Assembly (NCBI RefSeq): GCF_000611645.1
Contig: NW_014013101.1
Span: forward strand, 1-24,424
Origin: Monoraphidium neglectum
Taxonomy: Eukaryota > Chlorophyta > Chlorophyceae > Sphaeropleales > Selenastraceae
Length of the DNA: 24,424 nt
Direction of reading: 5' to 3'
The translations under genes and the position numbers were made by a program. Within the stretch, counting starts at the first letter, position 1; the number at the start of each line of letters is the position of its first letter. The notes below the pieces were generated by a model. It made no database searches. It was given only the letters and a program-made list of their open reading frames with translations, and was not told the origin of the DNA. Below, in pieces: positions 9,761-20,400 of this stretch.

Positions 9761-11723
9761 ATGCGCGCAGCGTGCCTGCTGCTGCTGGTCTGTGCAGCGG
9801 CCGCGAGGCCGCTGTTGCAGCAGGAACTATCTACGGGCCGCGACCTCCTCGCAGTTGAGGGGAAAGAGACCAAGAATGCGAAGGACAGCCTCATCGCGCT
9901 CGCCTTGCTGGCGAAGAAGGCTGTCGCAGCGAGCTCGCCGTCAACGTCTTCAGCTAAATCAGGCAGCACCAGCACTGGCGCTGTAGCAGGCGTGGTGACT
10001 GCCAGCGCCACTGCCGCCGCGAGCGACCGTGCCGCTTTGGGTTACGCCACCCCCGAAGCTGCAGCTGCTGCCGCGGCAGGTCCCGCGCAGGCCACTGTGG
10101 CAGTCAGTTCCCCCGCGGAGGTTGTTGCGGCGGGTACCGGCTCATCGGGCTCTGGCAGCGGCGATGGCGGGCCCTTGGGGGCCGTGCTTGCGCTCAAGAT
10201 TCACGGGAAGGGCAAGCTCGGCGCCTTTGTCGCGTCCATTGCGGGCGGGTCCCAGGTGGGGCTAAAGGGTCGTCGCCTGCACAACAACAGGGGCGCGCCA
10301 TGCCTTGGATGTGTGACAGTATGTACTAGCGACGCCTACGCCGTCAGGTCTCGGGTGCCGGGGGGGGCTGCTGCCTGGTGCTGCGCGACCGACACGCTGC
10401 CTGACTGCGCCCGCGCCTTGCCGCATTGCCACCCGCCTGCAGCCATCCCCCAGCCCTGTTGAGCCCGAAGCCTCGACCAGTGCCGTGGCAGCGGGCCCGG
10501 CACCCGTCGTGGCCGCAGATGCGGGCGTTGCCGTGAACGTTGCAGCCCCTGGCGCCACTACGACTGTCGTCGTGGCCAGCCCCCCCTCCGGCTCTTTGCC
10601 CACACTGCCGTTGGTGGGGACCTCGCCGGTGCCCTCGTCTGCGCCGTCGTCGCCGTCGCCCTCGCCTGAGCCGGCCCCAGCAGATGCGGCGGTGGAAGAG
10701 GAGCCCGAGCCGGCGCCGTCAACAGAGGATGAGGCCGCTGAGCCAGCAGAGGCGCAACAGTCAACCCCCTCGCCGACCCCAAAGCTGGCGCCTTCCCCAG
10801 TGCCTGCCGCGTCACCGCCTGCGGCGCCCAAGCCGGCGCCCTTGCCCGTGGCCCCACAGGGGTCCGCCCCCATCCCGCCCGTCACGCAGCCGGCTGTCGC
10901 AGTCGTCGTGCCGCTGCCACCCGCTGTCCCAGCACCCGCCGATGCCGCGGCCAAAGGGGAGGACGCCAACGCCGCATCAGCACCCAGCCCCTTGCCCTCG
11001 CCTGCAGCCCCGGTCGCACCGGCTGCATCCCCGAAACCCTCGCCGTCACCGGCGGCCTCCCTGCCCGCGCCGTCCAGCCCGCCCAGCTTGCCACTGCCCG
11101 CCCCGGCAGCTCTGTCGCTGTCACTCTCCCCGGCTCCTAAATCATCGCCGTCCCTGGCAGCGGCAGCGCTGTCACCGGTGGCCTCCCCGTCCGCGCCGTC
11201 CAGCCCGCCCAGCTCGCCGCCACCCGCCCCTGTCGCTCCCTCGCCGTCACCCCCCCCGGCTCCTAAATCATCGCCGTCCCTGGCAGCGGCGGCGCCGGCC
11301 GCCGCTTCCTCGCCCGCGCCGACGCCTCCGGATGCAGCGGCAGCCCCCAACGGTGCTGCTTCGGATGAGGTGTGTACGGCCCCACGCGCCCCTTCATTTG
11401 GGATACTATCGCTGAGTAGGCGCCTGCTGCAGGCCTTGCTCACAGGCCACACCACCACGCATGGTTCAATCGAACCCCACTGCTACGAATTTGAGGCCCG
11501 ACCACCCCTCCAAACTTGTGTTCCACGCCCACCCCCACTCCCTGGGCCCCACCAGGAGTACTACACTGACGACGAGGAGCCGGCAGCACCAGGCGGCCCC
11601 AAGCCCGCCAGCGGCCGCGCAGAGCCAACGCGTGTTGTGCCCGTCACGCTTAGCAGCTTGAGGATCGCACCGATGGGCGGCGTGGGGCCTGTGGGCAAGG
11701 TATATTACAAGTATGGCAACTGA
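9761..11723 (+). CDS. Secreted Ser/Pro/Ala-rich hydroxyproline-rich-type glycoprotein (cell wall/extracellular matrix)
   Basis: Exon 1 (9761-10255) joins exon 2 (10443-11723) in phase 0 at CAG|GTGGGG and CTGCAG|CCA, giving 591 aa. Residues 1-15 form a signal peptide with a Leu/Val/Ala core, followed by ARPLLQQ. Residues about 35-165 are Ala/Ser-rich, ending in a Gly/Lys stretch. From 166 the protein is a long Pro-Ser-Ala region with many SP, PSP, SPPS and PAPAP motifs, typical of algal hydroxyproline-rich wall proteins such as pherophorin and extensin relatives. It includes a 42-residue tandem duplication. The last 120 residues differ: they contain RRLLQ, three Cys, an acidic Tyr-Tyr-Thr-Asp patch and a hydrophobic C-terminal end. 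No pherophorin globular domain is recognised, so the role as a wall glycoprotein is inferred from composition. A GTGTGT after the codons for SDE could be a donor for an extra intron. Confidence 0.72.
11055..11306 (+). repeat. Tandem 126-bp (42-codon) duplication in the Pro-rich region
   Basis: Two units, 11055-11180 and 11181-11306, align end to end in frame. They share APSSPPS near the start and a strongly conserved APKSSPSLAAAA at the end. The nucleotide identity is highest in the PAPKSSPSLAA part, suggesting recent duplication or ongoing conversion. Confidence 0.7.
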
Positions 11724-12146
11724 AGGCTGCACAGCATGCACGGCTGACTTGTGGCTAGACAGCGGTGCGTTTCGTTTGCGGGCTCATGGCAGAGCAGGGG
11801 CGAGCGGAGGGGGTGAAGGCCAGGGACGGTCAGAGCTGCACGGGCTTGCTGGCCCTGCAATCTCTGGCGCTGCCCCCACTCGGCCCGCTGCCCGCAACTG
11901 CAATTGCGCATTTGTGCGCATGCGTGCGCGCGACACGCCCAAGACCAGCGCTGCCTGCGGGCGCACGCGCCTCAGTTGATCCCAATCATTTCATGAATGT
12001 GTTGCCCCTCGCCTGCAAGCGGGTGCCTCGTCGTCGCTCGCGCAAGGCCTTTGCCGATGCTTTTTTTGATGTGCAGAGGCGCCCCATTTTATGTTGAGGC
12101 TGCGCAACCATACTCATGGTGATAGCAGCAGGATGCCGATGGTGCC

Positions 12147-12410
12147 ATGCGGTACGGCATGGCGGCTGCCCCAAGGCTTCCGAGCGTCAATGCAGTGTAC
12201 AGCACGGCCCATCTTGAAGTTTTATTCAAGATCTGTTCCCTGCACCCTGTTGGGCGCCTGCACGCCAAGGTCTGTGGTGGTGACAAGGGTTGTTGGACAC
12301 TCGCGTTCAAGCCTGTTTGGCCCCGGGCAAATTTGGAAGCTGCACTGAGAACCAACAGCACATGGATGCTTGCTGCCGCCTGCATTCTGGGCGAGCAAAT
12401 GCACATCTAG
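12147..12410 (+). CDS. Possible small ORF, hypothetical, 87 codons
   Basis: An ATG-started frame runs to a TAG stop after 87 codons. The product has no recognised motif, signal peptide or repeat. Third-position GC is only moderate, well below the neighbouring confirmed exons, so this may be chance within the 3' UTR of the Pro-rich gene. It is listed only as a weak candidate. Confidence 0.12.
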   Translation: MRYGMAAAPRLPSVNAVYSTAHLEVLFKICSLHPVGRLHAKVCGGDKGCWTLAFKPVWPRANLEAALRTNSTWMLAAACILGEQMHI

Positions 12411-12472
12411 GACACCAGCTCATATGGGCTGACATACTGCCGTCGTACACGTTGCCTGCACTTATGGCCGTG

Positions 12473-12477
12473 TTACA
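12473..12477 (-). terminator. Possible TGTAA poly(A) signal of the secreted Cys gene
   Basis: TTACA on the plus strand reads TGTAA on the minus strand, about 455 bases after the TAA stop at 12931. The implied 3' UTR length is ordinary for a green alga. With a 5-base motif, chance occurrence is possible. Confidence 0.35.
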
Positions 12478-12930
12478 GTGCTGAAACTTCTGCTGCGTTC
12501 CTGAAAGGGTGAGTACAATCGTGACAGAGGGTCAATGACAGCAAAATGCAGCAATCCAAAGTCCTGACCTGGGGTGAACTGTCAAAAACCTAACATGAAA
12601 CATAGGGTTGGACTTGCTCAAATGGAGCAAAGCGTCCAAAGGCAAGGAACACTGGGTACTTGAGAAAGGCTCACAGTACCCAATGCTGGCAGGTTGGCAA
12701 GATGTCTCGTGCTCCTGTAGCAGCACCAGCTCAGGCTAGTGCACAAGAAAGGGTGCGATAAATTGAAGTGAGGAGTGTACCCTGGTGAGTTTGAGCTGTC
12801 AACCTCACGCGCCAACATTAATAAACAGGGGGACATGTCATAACCAGGCACCCCTCAGGCGCGGCTGCACCGGTCCCGGGAACCCGTGCGCCGCGATGCC
12901 AGCAATGCTCGCGTTGCCCCTGCGCAGTGC

Positions 12931-13550
12931 TTAGGCAAGGCTCTTGAGCCTTCTGCCAATTGCTGTGGGGCCGTTGGGTGTGGCAAACCCTGGGTTGATG
13001 GGGTCTGGGTCGAGGGGGTCAATCTGATTGGGGTCGATGGGGCAGGCCTTGTCGCCCTTGGCCACCATTGCAAAGTACCACGAGGGGGCATACTGCGGGA
13101 GAAGTGACGGTGAGAATTTGGAGTGTGAATCAGTCGAGCTGCTGGGTGTTAGTGCGATATAGAATGCCAGTGCACGGTCGTGAACCAGCATGCGCACTGC
13201 GTCTGTTGGCCAATAACACTTCCCATTGACATGACATTAGCAAGGCTCACTTTGCAGTAGTAGTCACAGAAGTATGTGTCTGCAACACAGAGGGTAAAGT
13301 CCTAGGAGTGCAGAGGGCGCAGGTGTTGCACAAGGGGTGATGCAAGATCGAGTCCAATGTTCATGAAACGTGCATGTGTCCATACATGCCCTTGAAGCAC
13401 AACAGCGGAAGCATGACTTGAAGTCTGTTTCAACAGCAGCCAGCATCATTCCATTACGTCCCTTGTTGGCTGCCACCAAACCGCTGAAGCCAATGCTAGT
13501 GCCCCACGCAAACACTGTGAACTGCTGTTGACGTCCTGTCGCAGTTTTTG

Positions 13551-13595
<45 letters not shown>

Positions 13596-15052
13596 ATACC
13601 CGCCACTGCTTCTGTGTGCAGCATCAGAGGATTGATGACAAACTTTCAGCTCCTAACTCTGGTGCATCAAGTCATGACTAACATCACCTCGCTTTTACGA
13701 ACTCACCGTGCAGCCACAACTGGCATAGTTGAATGGGCAACCCATGAGCCCTGCATCGCACAGGCACTGGTCTTGCCCTTGCCTGCAACAACAGGGATGA
13801 TTGATTGCACACGCATGAGCACGCATGCGCCATGCAAATCGTGTGCGTTGTGTGTGTTGTGAAAAACCAAAAGTGTCGTTGAAAACGCCAGACTGGATTG
13901 CGTTTGTCGTGTATAAACCCTCTAGAGACCCCTTCATCAGCGATGCTTACCTGGCGTCGGATATGCAGTTCTGGGGGCACTGCATGATGGGCTTGACAAA
14001 AATGGTGCTGCAGATTGCAGCTTGCGTGCCTCCCCATGTCTGCAAGCGAGGGCCGATGGGGCACGAGCTATTAACAAAATCAACTTGCACAATCACCCAT
14101 ACAGACTCAATGCAACACTCAACTCCTCCTTCTGGCTTGGCTTACCACATTGACATCCCCTCCATCTCACCTGAGGCATAGACTTTTGAAGGGCAAAATA
14201 AATGTTGCCTAGAAAGGTTGTTTTCTGCTGCTCTGCCGCCGGCTGCACTGCCTTTCCAACTGGCCCTGCACAGTCTGTGCGCGCACTGCGGGTACATGTG
14301 CAGTGGCAAACAACGCATGCAACATGCTCAGAATCATTGGCGACTTCGTGCTGTGGTCATGCATGTTCAGCTGTTTCGTGTGCATGCCGACCTCCCGTAC
14401 GCAGCCCTGCTCACCAGACAGTCTGACCATTTTGCTGCTGCATGTACGTCTGTGGAGGACAGTCCACCGGGTCCGCCGGCTGCACACTGTATTGTGTACG
14501 CGGCACGCAGAAGCCTGCGTGCATGGGCTAGGATAGTCAGCCACTTTCCTCCATTACTCAAGGTACGCCTCCCACCAGGCCCCGCCCTACCTGTACGGCC
14601 CCAAGTCCCAAATCCCACCCATTATGCGTGAGTCTAAGTGCTCACCCATCTTGTAGACCTGCACTGTGGGTGTCATCACGGTCACCGGCTGCCATTGGAT
14701 TGTCGGCACCGCCACCTCTAGCGGCGGCTGGCTGAAGCTGGGCTTGAACGCCCTGGACAGCAAGTTGGTCAGGCTGACGCCTGTTGCGGGGACTCCCATG
14801 CCCTGGCCCTTGTTAATGCTGATGGGTACACCTGCAAAAGCAACCTGCAGAGCGCGTCAGGCGATGCGCGCTCTTGTTCTTGCAGTGTTGGAGAGGCTGG
14901 ACACCATCACACACATTCGATGCTGCCCGCGTTGGGCAGGCGATGCAGGCCCTGCACCATGCACGCATCGCTAAAACGTTATTGTTGCTCACATGATGTG
15001 TTAACAGCGCAGCCAGCGTGAGAAAGGCGACGGCCTGAGCTCCCCGCGCCAT
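12931..15052 (-). CDS. Small secreted Cys-containing protein, family not recognised
   Basis: Six exons are proposed: 15052-14993, 14844-14591, 14007-13951, 13782-13703, 13279-13251 and 13092-12931, giving 213 aa. Residues 1-24 form a signal peptide with AFA before the likely cleavage site. A Val/Pro/Ser-rich middle follows (about 25-104). A Cys cluster then begins with CPQNC and continues through CLCDAG, GCPFNYASCGC and YFCDYYC. The C-terminal end is Asp/Pro/Asn-rich (PIDPNQIDPLDPDP) with a basic tip. The protein looks extracellular and disulfide-bonded; I assign no function. Two junctions are uncertain. Exon 2 could stop at 14646 (GTGAGC) and pair with an AAG acceptor before 14020. For exon 4, the obvious GTGAGT donor after 13707 is out of phase with exon 5, so I used the weaker A|GTTCGT at 13703, or a micro-exon is missed. 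Confidence 0.6.
13552..13594. repeat. (GCT)14 trinucleotide microsatellite
   Basis: A 43-base uninterrupted GCT run, (AGC)n on the other strand, lies in the intron between exons 4 and 5 of the secreted Cys gene. It sits in the one intron whose donor site does not fit cleanly, so a transcript that keeps part of this intron might encode a homopolymer tract. Confidence 0.9.
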
Positions 15053-15763
15053 CTCGGCTGCTGTCCGTGTCTCAAGTTCTCTTGTTGTGTAGCTATGATG
15101 AACGCGTGATTAAAAAAATCTGAGATTTATTCATGAGTTTGGCGTCCTACAAGCAAAATTGAGGGCGGAGGGCGACCGCTGGCGGGAGGTTTCGAAGGAC
15201 AGAACGAGTGAACGACGGCACGGCTGCACCGAGCGTAGATGCTAATATGTGGGCCTCGTGAACGGCTTAATACTAAAGATTTTAAGCTTTGAGTCTTGAC
15301 ATGTGTGGGTGTGCGTGCCATGCGTGTGCGCCCCACCGGGTGACAGTATGGTAGTCCCCCTATATACATACTACTACAATGCTTTAGAGACTTAGGGTGC
15401 GCGTGACGTCGGGAATGTATGTAAGGTAGTGCACTCATTGCTCCTTGATAGTCGCGTCATTTATGCACAGGCAAGGCGCAGGGCCAGGCGCACCATTAAC
15501 AAGGTGTGCTGAAACTCACAACATACTTTTTGCCATCCATGCAGGCTGCAAGCGTCGGAACGGGAAGAGCATCATGCATAAGTTGCATGCTCAAGGCCTC
15601 GCTTTGCACTGCTGCACAGGCTGACGTTTAGACATGCCTACTGTCAGCTCCCAAACCTTATGTTGATGCAATTTCACTATTTGTCGGATTCGGCAGGTCA
15701 CAGGCAATGTCCGTATCAGACACGTGAACACACCAGGTCACAACCGTCTTGTGCATAATGCTT

Positions 15764-15804
15764 TTTGCGCACGCAGCCCTCATGATGAGGGCTGCATGCG
15801 CAAA
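15764..15804. repeat. Long near-perfect inverted repeat, 20-bp arms and 1-base centre
   Basis: The left arm is TTTGCGCACGCAGCCCTCAT and the right arm is ATGAGGGCTGCATGCGCAAA. They pair at 19 of 20 positions. The single mismatch becomes a G-U pair in a minus-strand transcript, so the minus-strand RNA would fold over the whole length. It is intergenic, 700 bp from the nearest start codon. Confidence 0.8.
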
Positions 15805-15841
15805 CAGCCCAGCGCCAGATAGATAGATAAGTTACTCAGCG

Positions 15842-15861
15842 CCAGCTAGGATGCTAGCTGG
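15842..15861. repeat. Hairpin CCAGCTAG-GATG-CTAGCTGG
   Basis: Perfect 8-bp arms surround a 4-base loop, 37 bases after the larger hairpin. A 9-bp direct repeat CAGCGCCAG (15810-15818 and 15837-15845) and a GATA run (15818-15829) lie between and overlap it. Confidence 0.7.
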
Positions 15862-16667
15862 ATTATGTGTTGTGCAGGCCGAAATCACTGTATAAGGAGG
15901 CTTTTGCTTTGAGTTTAATTCCATTCAAATTGACAATCAGTGTCACAGGGACTGTGTGCACCCACGCCCGCCAAAGCGCACAATGAGATGTGCAAGCAAA
16001 CGCACCGGTACATGCCATAGCTTCATCATAATATGTTCAAAAGCAACATCGCAGGCTATGGGAATGACGGGAGGTTGCACTTGACGTTTGGCCTCACCAA
16101 GACCCAGTTTCACACGGCCGTGTGCAGGCAGCACTGGCAAGGCAGGCCAATGGTGATTGCGTGATGGTTGCTTATTTTGGGTCCACACGCACCCGACCCA
16201 CAATGACGAGCGAACTGTCGACATCTCCGGCGCAACTCCATTGTGCCGCAGCGTCCCCACGGGGGGGGGCATGTCCAAGCGTGAGCGCCTGTCCAGCGCA
16301 ACTGCCTGCGTGCTTTGCACCCTGTGGTCCGTCAAAACCATGCTACTAGGGGGTTACGGCATGGCCACTGCCACTCTCAAAAAATGCTGACAACAACACT
16401 GCAGTCAGGGCTTCAACCCAGCCTGCCTGCCTTGCCGCCCACGCGGTCCAGGAGCAAGTCTGCCGTGTGACATGTGAAAGGCTGCGGCATGATACAGGGT
16501 CGTTAGCAACAGTCCATAATCTTTGGGCGTGCTCGGCAGCACCAGCAGCTGTATGGCAACGAGGCGTGCAGCACTGCAGACCAGCATGTAAGGCCCGTGC
16601 AGGTAGTGTTCACAAAAGGCAAAGAGGACGACCCGCTAGCTGGGCCGATCAGTCGTCACTGTGCCTG

Positions 16668-16687
16668 TGCATGTGCATACACATGCA
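16668..16687. repeat. Inverted repeat TGCATGTG-CATA-CACATGCA
   Basis: Perfect 8-bp arms surround a 4-base centre, close to the CACATG-type microsatellite. It may be part of the same purine-pyrimidine alternating tract. Confidence 0.5.
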
Positions 16688-16755
16688 TGCCACCACCACC
16701 CTATGCAGGGGGGCAGCAGCACAGAATCGTCGGGCGACCGGCTAATATGTGTGTT

Positions 16756-16793
16756 CACATGCACATGCACACGCACACGCACACGCACATGCA
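16756..16793. repeat. CACATG/CACACG hexanucleotide microsatellite
   Basis: Six hexamer units, three CACATG and three CACACG, run tandemly and end with CA. Alternating purine-pyrimidine sequence of this kind can adopt Z-DNA. No function is implied. Confidence 0.75.
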
Positions 16794-17435
16794 ATCATCC
16801 ATTAACAAGCCCTAACAACACAGACATGACACGAGGAACTGTCTGCGACCCGCAAGACCAAGGCTGGTCTGTCAGTCTAGTTGACCGACAAGCTCCTATG
16901 GCGACGAGCGCCTTGGCATGCGACAGGCATGCAAGGAGTGACAGGAACGAAATAACGGCATAGGACAGGTAGTACTGCGATTTTTACCACGGTCCGCCCA
17001 GGGAGCTTCAGGGGTGGCGAGGGAAAGGTGAGCTTCTCGCTTGCTACGCGTGCTGCGAGCAATCTCTCCAATTTCAGCCTCATATTGACGGCGCGGATCA
17101 AAGCTGCTTGTCAGTCGTCCCAGACAGTCGCTTGGATAACCCACGCAGCAATAGTGTGAGAGGCGACATTTTGGGCCCGGTGGGCTGACTGCGCCTTTTG
17201 CCTCGCCCCTGCCCACGGACTCGCTACTGAGAGGCTGTTGGTCGGTTCTGTGCGGCTCCAACAGCCGTTCGTCTTGTCGCGCCGCTTGTGCCCATCGGGG
17301 GGCGCCCATCGCCGTCCCGAGCTCGACGGCGCATCACCCCAGGCAGCCCGCCCCTACGTCGCTCTACAGCCGCAGCTTGCGCTGGCGATCGACCCCCAGT
17401 CTGCTCCGGCGCAAACGCCGGTGCATCGCGGCCCC

Positions 17436-20400
17436 ATGATGGACCGGCAGGCGGCGGCGGGGGCCATGGCGGCGTGCCCCACCAAGGCGTCGGCACCAAT
17501 GTCGCTCGCCGACCTGGCGGGGCCGGCCTGCGGGGGCCGCACCACGCGCCTGGACAAGTGAGCAGCGCGCGGCACGCCCGGGTGGGCGGGGAGGGACAGG
17601 GGGTCATGCAGCGGGGAGTCGGGGCGCCGCCAGAGCTGACAGGCGGGGCATGACGTGCGGCCTTGCCCTGGGCCCAAAGCAGGCGGGGGCCCCGCACACG
17701 CCGCCGCGGCGGCGGCGCCGCGCCGCCGCCGCCGTTACGCCGTTTCCGAGTTCTGCTGCCGTTTCATGGCTTGCAGGAGCAAAGCTGTGGATGACGAGTT
17801 CTGGCTCTACCACTTCAAGGTGGGGAGCGGGACAGGGCGGCGGCCAGCAAGGCCGCAGGGGTTGGGCCGCGCAGCCCACGACAGCAACGCGGCTGCCCAA
17901 ACGCGTGCGCGGCAAGCTGGAGCGGCGCCTGGGCGGGGCGTACCGCAGCGCGGCGTGCGGCAGCGGTGCGCAGGAGCGGTGCGCTAACTAGACGCCGTTC
18001 CACCCGTTCCGGCCACAGATCGACCTTTGCCCCCGGCGCGACCCCCACGACTGGGAGCAGTGCCTGTGAGCGGGCTGCGGACGGCGAAGGGTGCATTCAC
18101 AGGACGTAGAGGGTTTGCAACCAACGGGGACAGCACGCGCTCTGGTGACGCGAGCCGCTACTGGCCGCCCGCTGGCGCTGGGGCTGGCGCATCAGAAGCG
18201 CGCCCACACCCCTTTGGGCTCACCCCTCCTCGCGCCGCGCACCGGTCCGCAGGTATGCTCACCGCGGGGAGAAGGCGCGGCGGCGGCACCCCTCAAAGTA
18301 CGACCCGGTTCAGTGCCCAGAGGCGCGCGCGGTGAGCCCAGGCCAGGGAGGGCGCTACGAGGCGGCCCGCGGCCTTGCCTGTGCGTGGCGATTATGCGGG
18401 GATCTGCTCGCTGCAGCGCGGGCGGCGCGCCCTCTGGACTGCCTGGGGCGCGGCGCCGCGTAGCTGCTTCCCCCTGCGTGCCCCTGGTGACCCACGCCCC
18501 TCTCGCCCCTCCATCCTGCCAGAAACTGCTGTGCCCCCGAGGGGACGAGTGCCCCTGCACGCACTCGCTCTTCGAATTCTGGCTGCACCCCGACAGGTGG
18601 GGGTTGCACTGCCCGCCCACTGGGGGTGAATTGCGGGCACCGGGGGAGTGGAGCCGGCGTGCGGATGACGCGCGGTTCGCCCTGCACTTGTTGGAACGGA
18701 TTGCACGACCCACCAAAGCACCTGCCACATGGCTAACTTCAGTGATGGGCACATCGCTCGCCGCAACAACGCAACGGGCGGGCGGCCAGGCGCCCCCTGC
18801 CCATCTTCCCTGGCCTCTTACCCCTGCCTCCCTGCTCCTTGTTTGGCAGCCGATCCTGGGACAACAACAGCCCGCGGGTACGGCCTATGTATGCTTTCAC
18901 CAGCGTCCGTGCCTTCGGCTGACTCCCTCCCCTGCCCGCGTCGCCTCGCCCCCGCCCCGCCCTTTGCCCCCACCACCACAGGTTCCGCACCTGCATCTGT
19001 GAGCAGGGCCCCAACTGCAACCGCGCCATCTGCTTCTTTGCACACGCCGACGAGGAGCGCCGCCCCCTGCCAGAGGGCTCGTCAGACCCCAGCACCCTGC
19101 CCGGCGGAGGCCGCCCCAGCCGCGGCGCCGCCCACCACAACGGCGGCGGGCGGCGCGGGCGGCCCGGGGCGACGGCCATGGTGATCCCGGCCATCGATCC
19201 GGCATCGGGCGTGATGTTCTCGCCCAACCAGGGGATGCAGTTTGCTCCGATGGGCCTGGGCGGCCACCACGGGATGGTGCAGCACGCAGGCATGGGCATG
19301 CACGCCCAGGTGGCGGCGCTGCAGTGGTCGGCGCCCCTGGGGGTGAGCGCGCCGATGCAGCCGCTGATGCAGGCGGGCCACATGCCGCAGCAGCAGCACC
19401 ACCACCACCAACAGCACCACCACGCAGTCGGCAACGGCATGGCGCCCGTGGGCACCAGCAACGGCATGGGGCTCGGGCCCATCAACGGCATCGCCGGCGT
19501 CGGCGCGGGCATCGGAGCGGCCGGCGGGGGGAGTGTGGCCGTGCTGAGCTCGTCCCCCGCGCAGAGCGGCGCCAGCAACCTGTCGTACGCCAGCGTCAAT
19601 GCGTTGCGCTCGGCCACGCCCAGCCCGCCGCTGCAGCTGGCCCACCAGGGCAACGGCGCCGTCGTGTGGCATGACAGCCAGCTGGTGGGGCAGGCGGGCC
19701 ATGCGGCGGCCGCGGCGCTGTCGGTGCAGGGCAGCGGGGCGCTGCCGCAGCCGGGGGAGGAGGCTGACGCGATCCTGTCGTTCAGCCTGTGGGACGGGGA
19801 CGGCGTGGCGCTCCCGGGCGCGGCGGCGGCCGCCGCGGCGGTTCAGGCGCAGCACCTGGAGCAGCTGCAGCAACAACAGCAGCAGCAGCAGCAGCTGATT
19901 GAGCAGCAGCAGCAACACCAACAGGCGGCCGCAGCGGCCGTCGCCGCTGCGGTTGCACAGCAGCAGCAGCCACTGGAGCAGCAGCAGCAGCAGCAGCAGC
20001 CGCCGCCGCAGCAGCAGCAACAAGCATGCAGTAGGAGCGGCAGCATGTTTGCGGGGTTTGAGTCTTGGAGCCCCGCACCCTCCCCCCCTCCCACCTCTCC
20101 CCACAGCCGTAGCGGAGCTGCGGCTGCCGCCCTGGCCGCAGCGACGGGGTCGCCCATGGCGAAGGCCGGGTCGCGCCGCGCCGGCGTCACGAGCGCGGTG
20201 GCCGCGACGGGCGGCCTGCTGCCTGCGCCGGGCTCGACGGCCGGCGCCACCTCTGCCAGCGCCTCCTCGTCTGCGGCCAGCAGCGCCTCAGCGGGGGGCC
20301 CGCTCCACGGCATTATGCTCGGCCTGCAGAGCGGACCCGCGCTGGGCGCCGGCACAACAGCACCCCGCAGCGGCCCCGGCTCGCCCCACGGGAAAGCGGG

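Larger units (their letters stand above)
11724..12930. other. Convergent intergenic region, probably long 3' UTRs
   Basis: The interval lies between the stop codons of the Pro-rich gene (plus) and the secreted Cys gene (minus). I see no gene of known family. It holds a perfect hairpin at 12211-12232 (8-bp arms ATCTTGAA and TTCAAGAT, 6-base loop), a weak 87-codon ORF at 12147-12410, and TTACA at 12473-12477, which reads TGTAA on the minus strand. Confidence 0.4.
15053..17435. promoter_or_regulatory. Divergent intergenic region between secreted Cys gene and RR-TZF gene
   Basis: This 2.4 kb interval should hold both promoters and the TZF 5' UTR. It contains TATATA at 15361-15366, about 310 bases upstream of the minus-strand start, and TATAAGG at 15891-15897 on the plus strand. 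It also has two hairpins (15764-15804 and 15842-15861), a small inverted repeat at 16668-16687 and a CACATG/CACACG microsatellite. A 132-codon ATG frame (minus, 16341-15943) has no motif and weak codon bias. I see no confident gene. Confidence 0.45.

Noticed and set aside
9157..9858. 233-codon plus-strand frame overlapping the start of the Pro-rich gene
   Set aside because: It begins with GTG, has no homology, lies in AT-richer promoter DNA and overlaps a better-supported CDS in another frame.
11461..11476. GGTTC-AATC-GAACC resembling a tRNA T-arm
   Set aside because: No acceptor, D-arm or anticodon stem surrounds it, and it lies in the coding exon of the Pro-rich gene.
15943..16341. 132-codon minus-strand ORF with an ATG
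   Set aside because: No signal peptide, domain or repeat is visible and third-position GC is mixed, unlike the confirmed exons of this contig.
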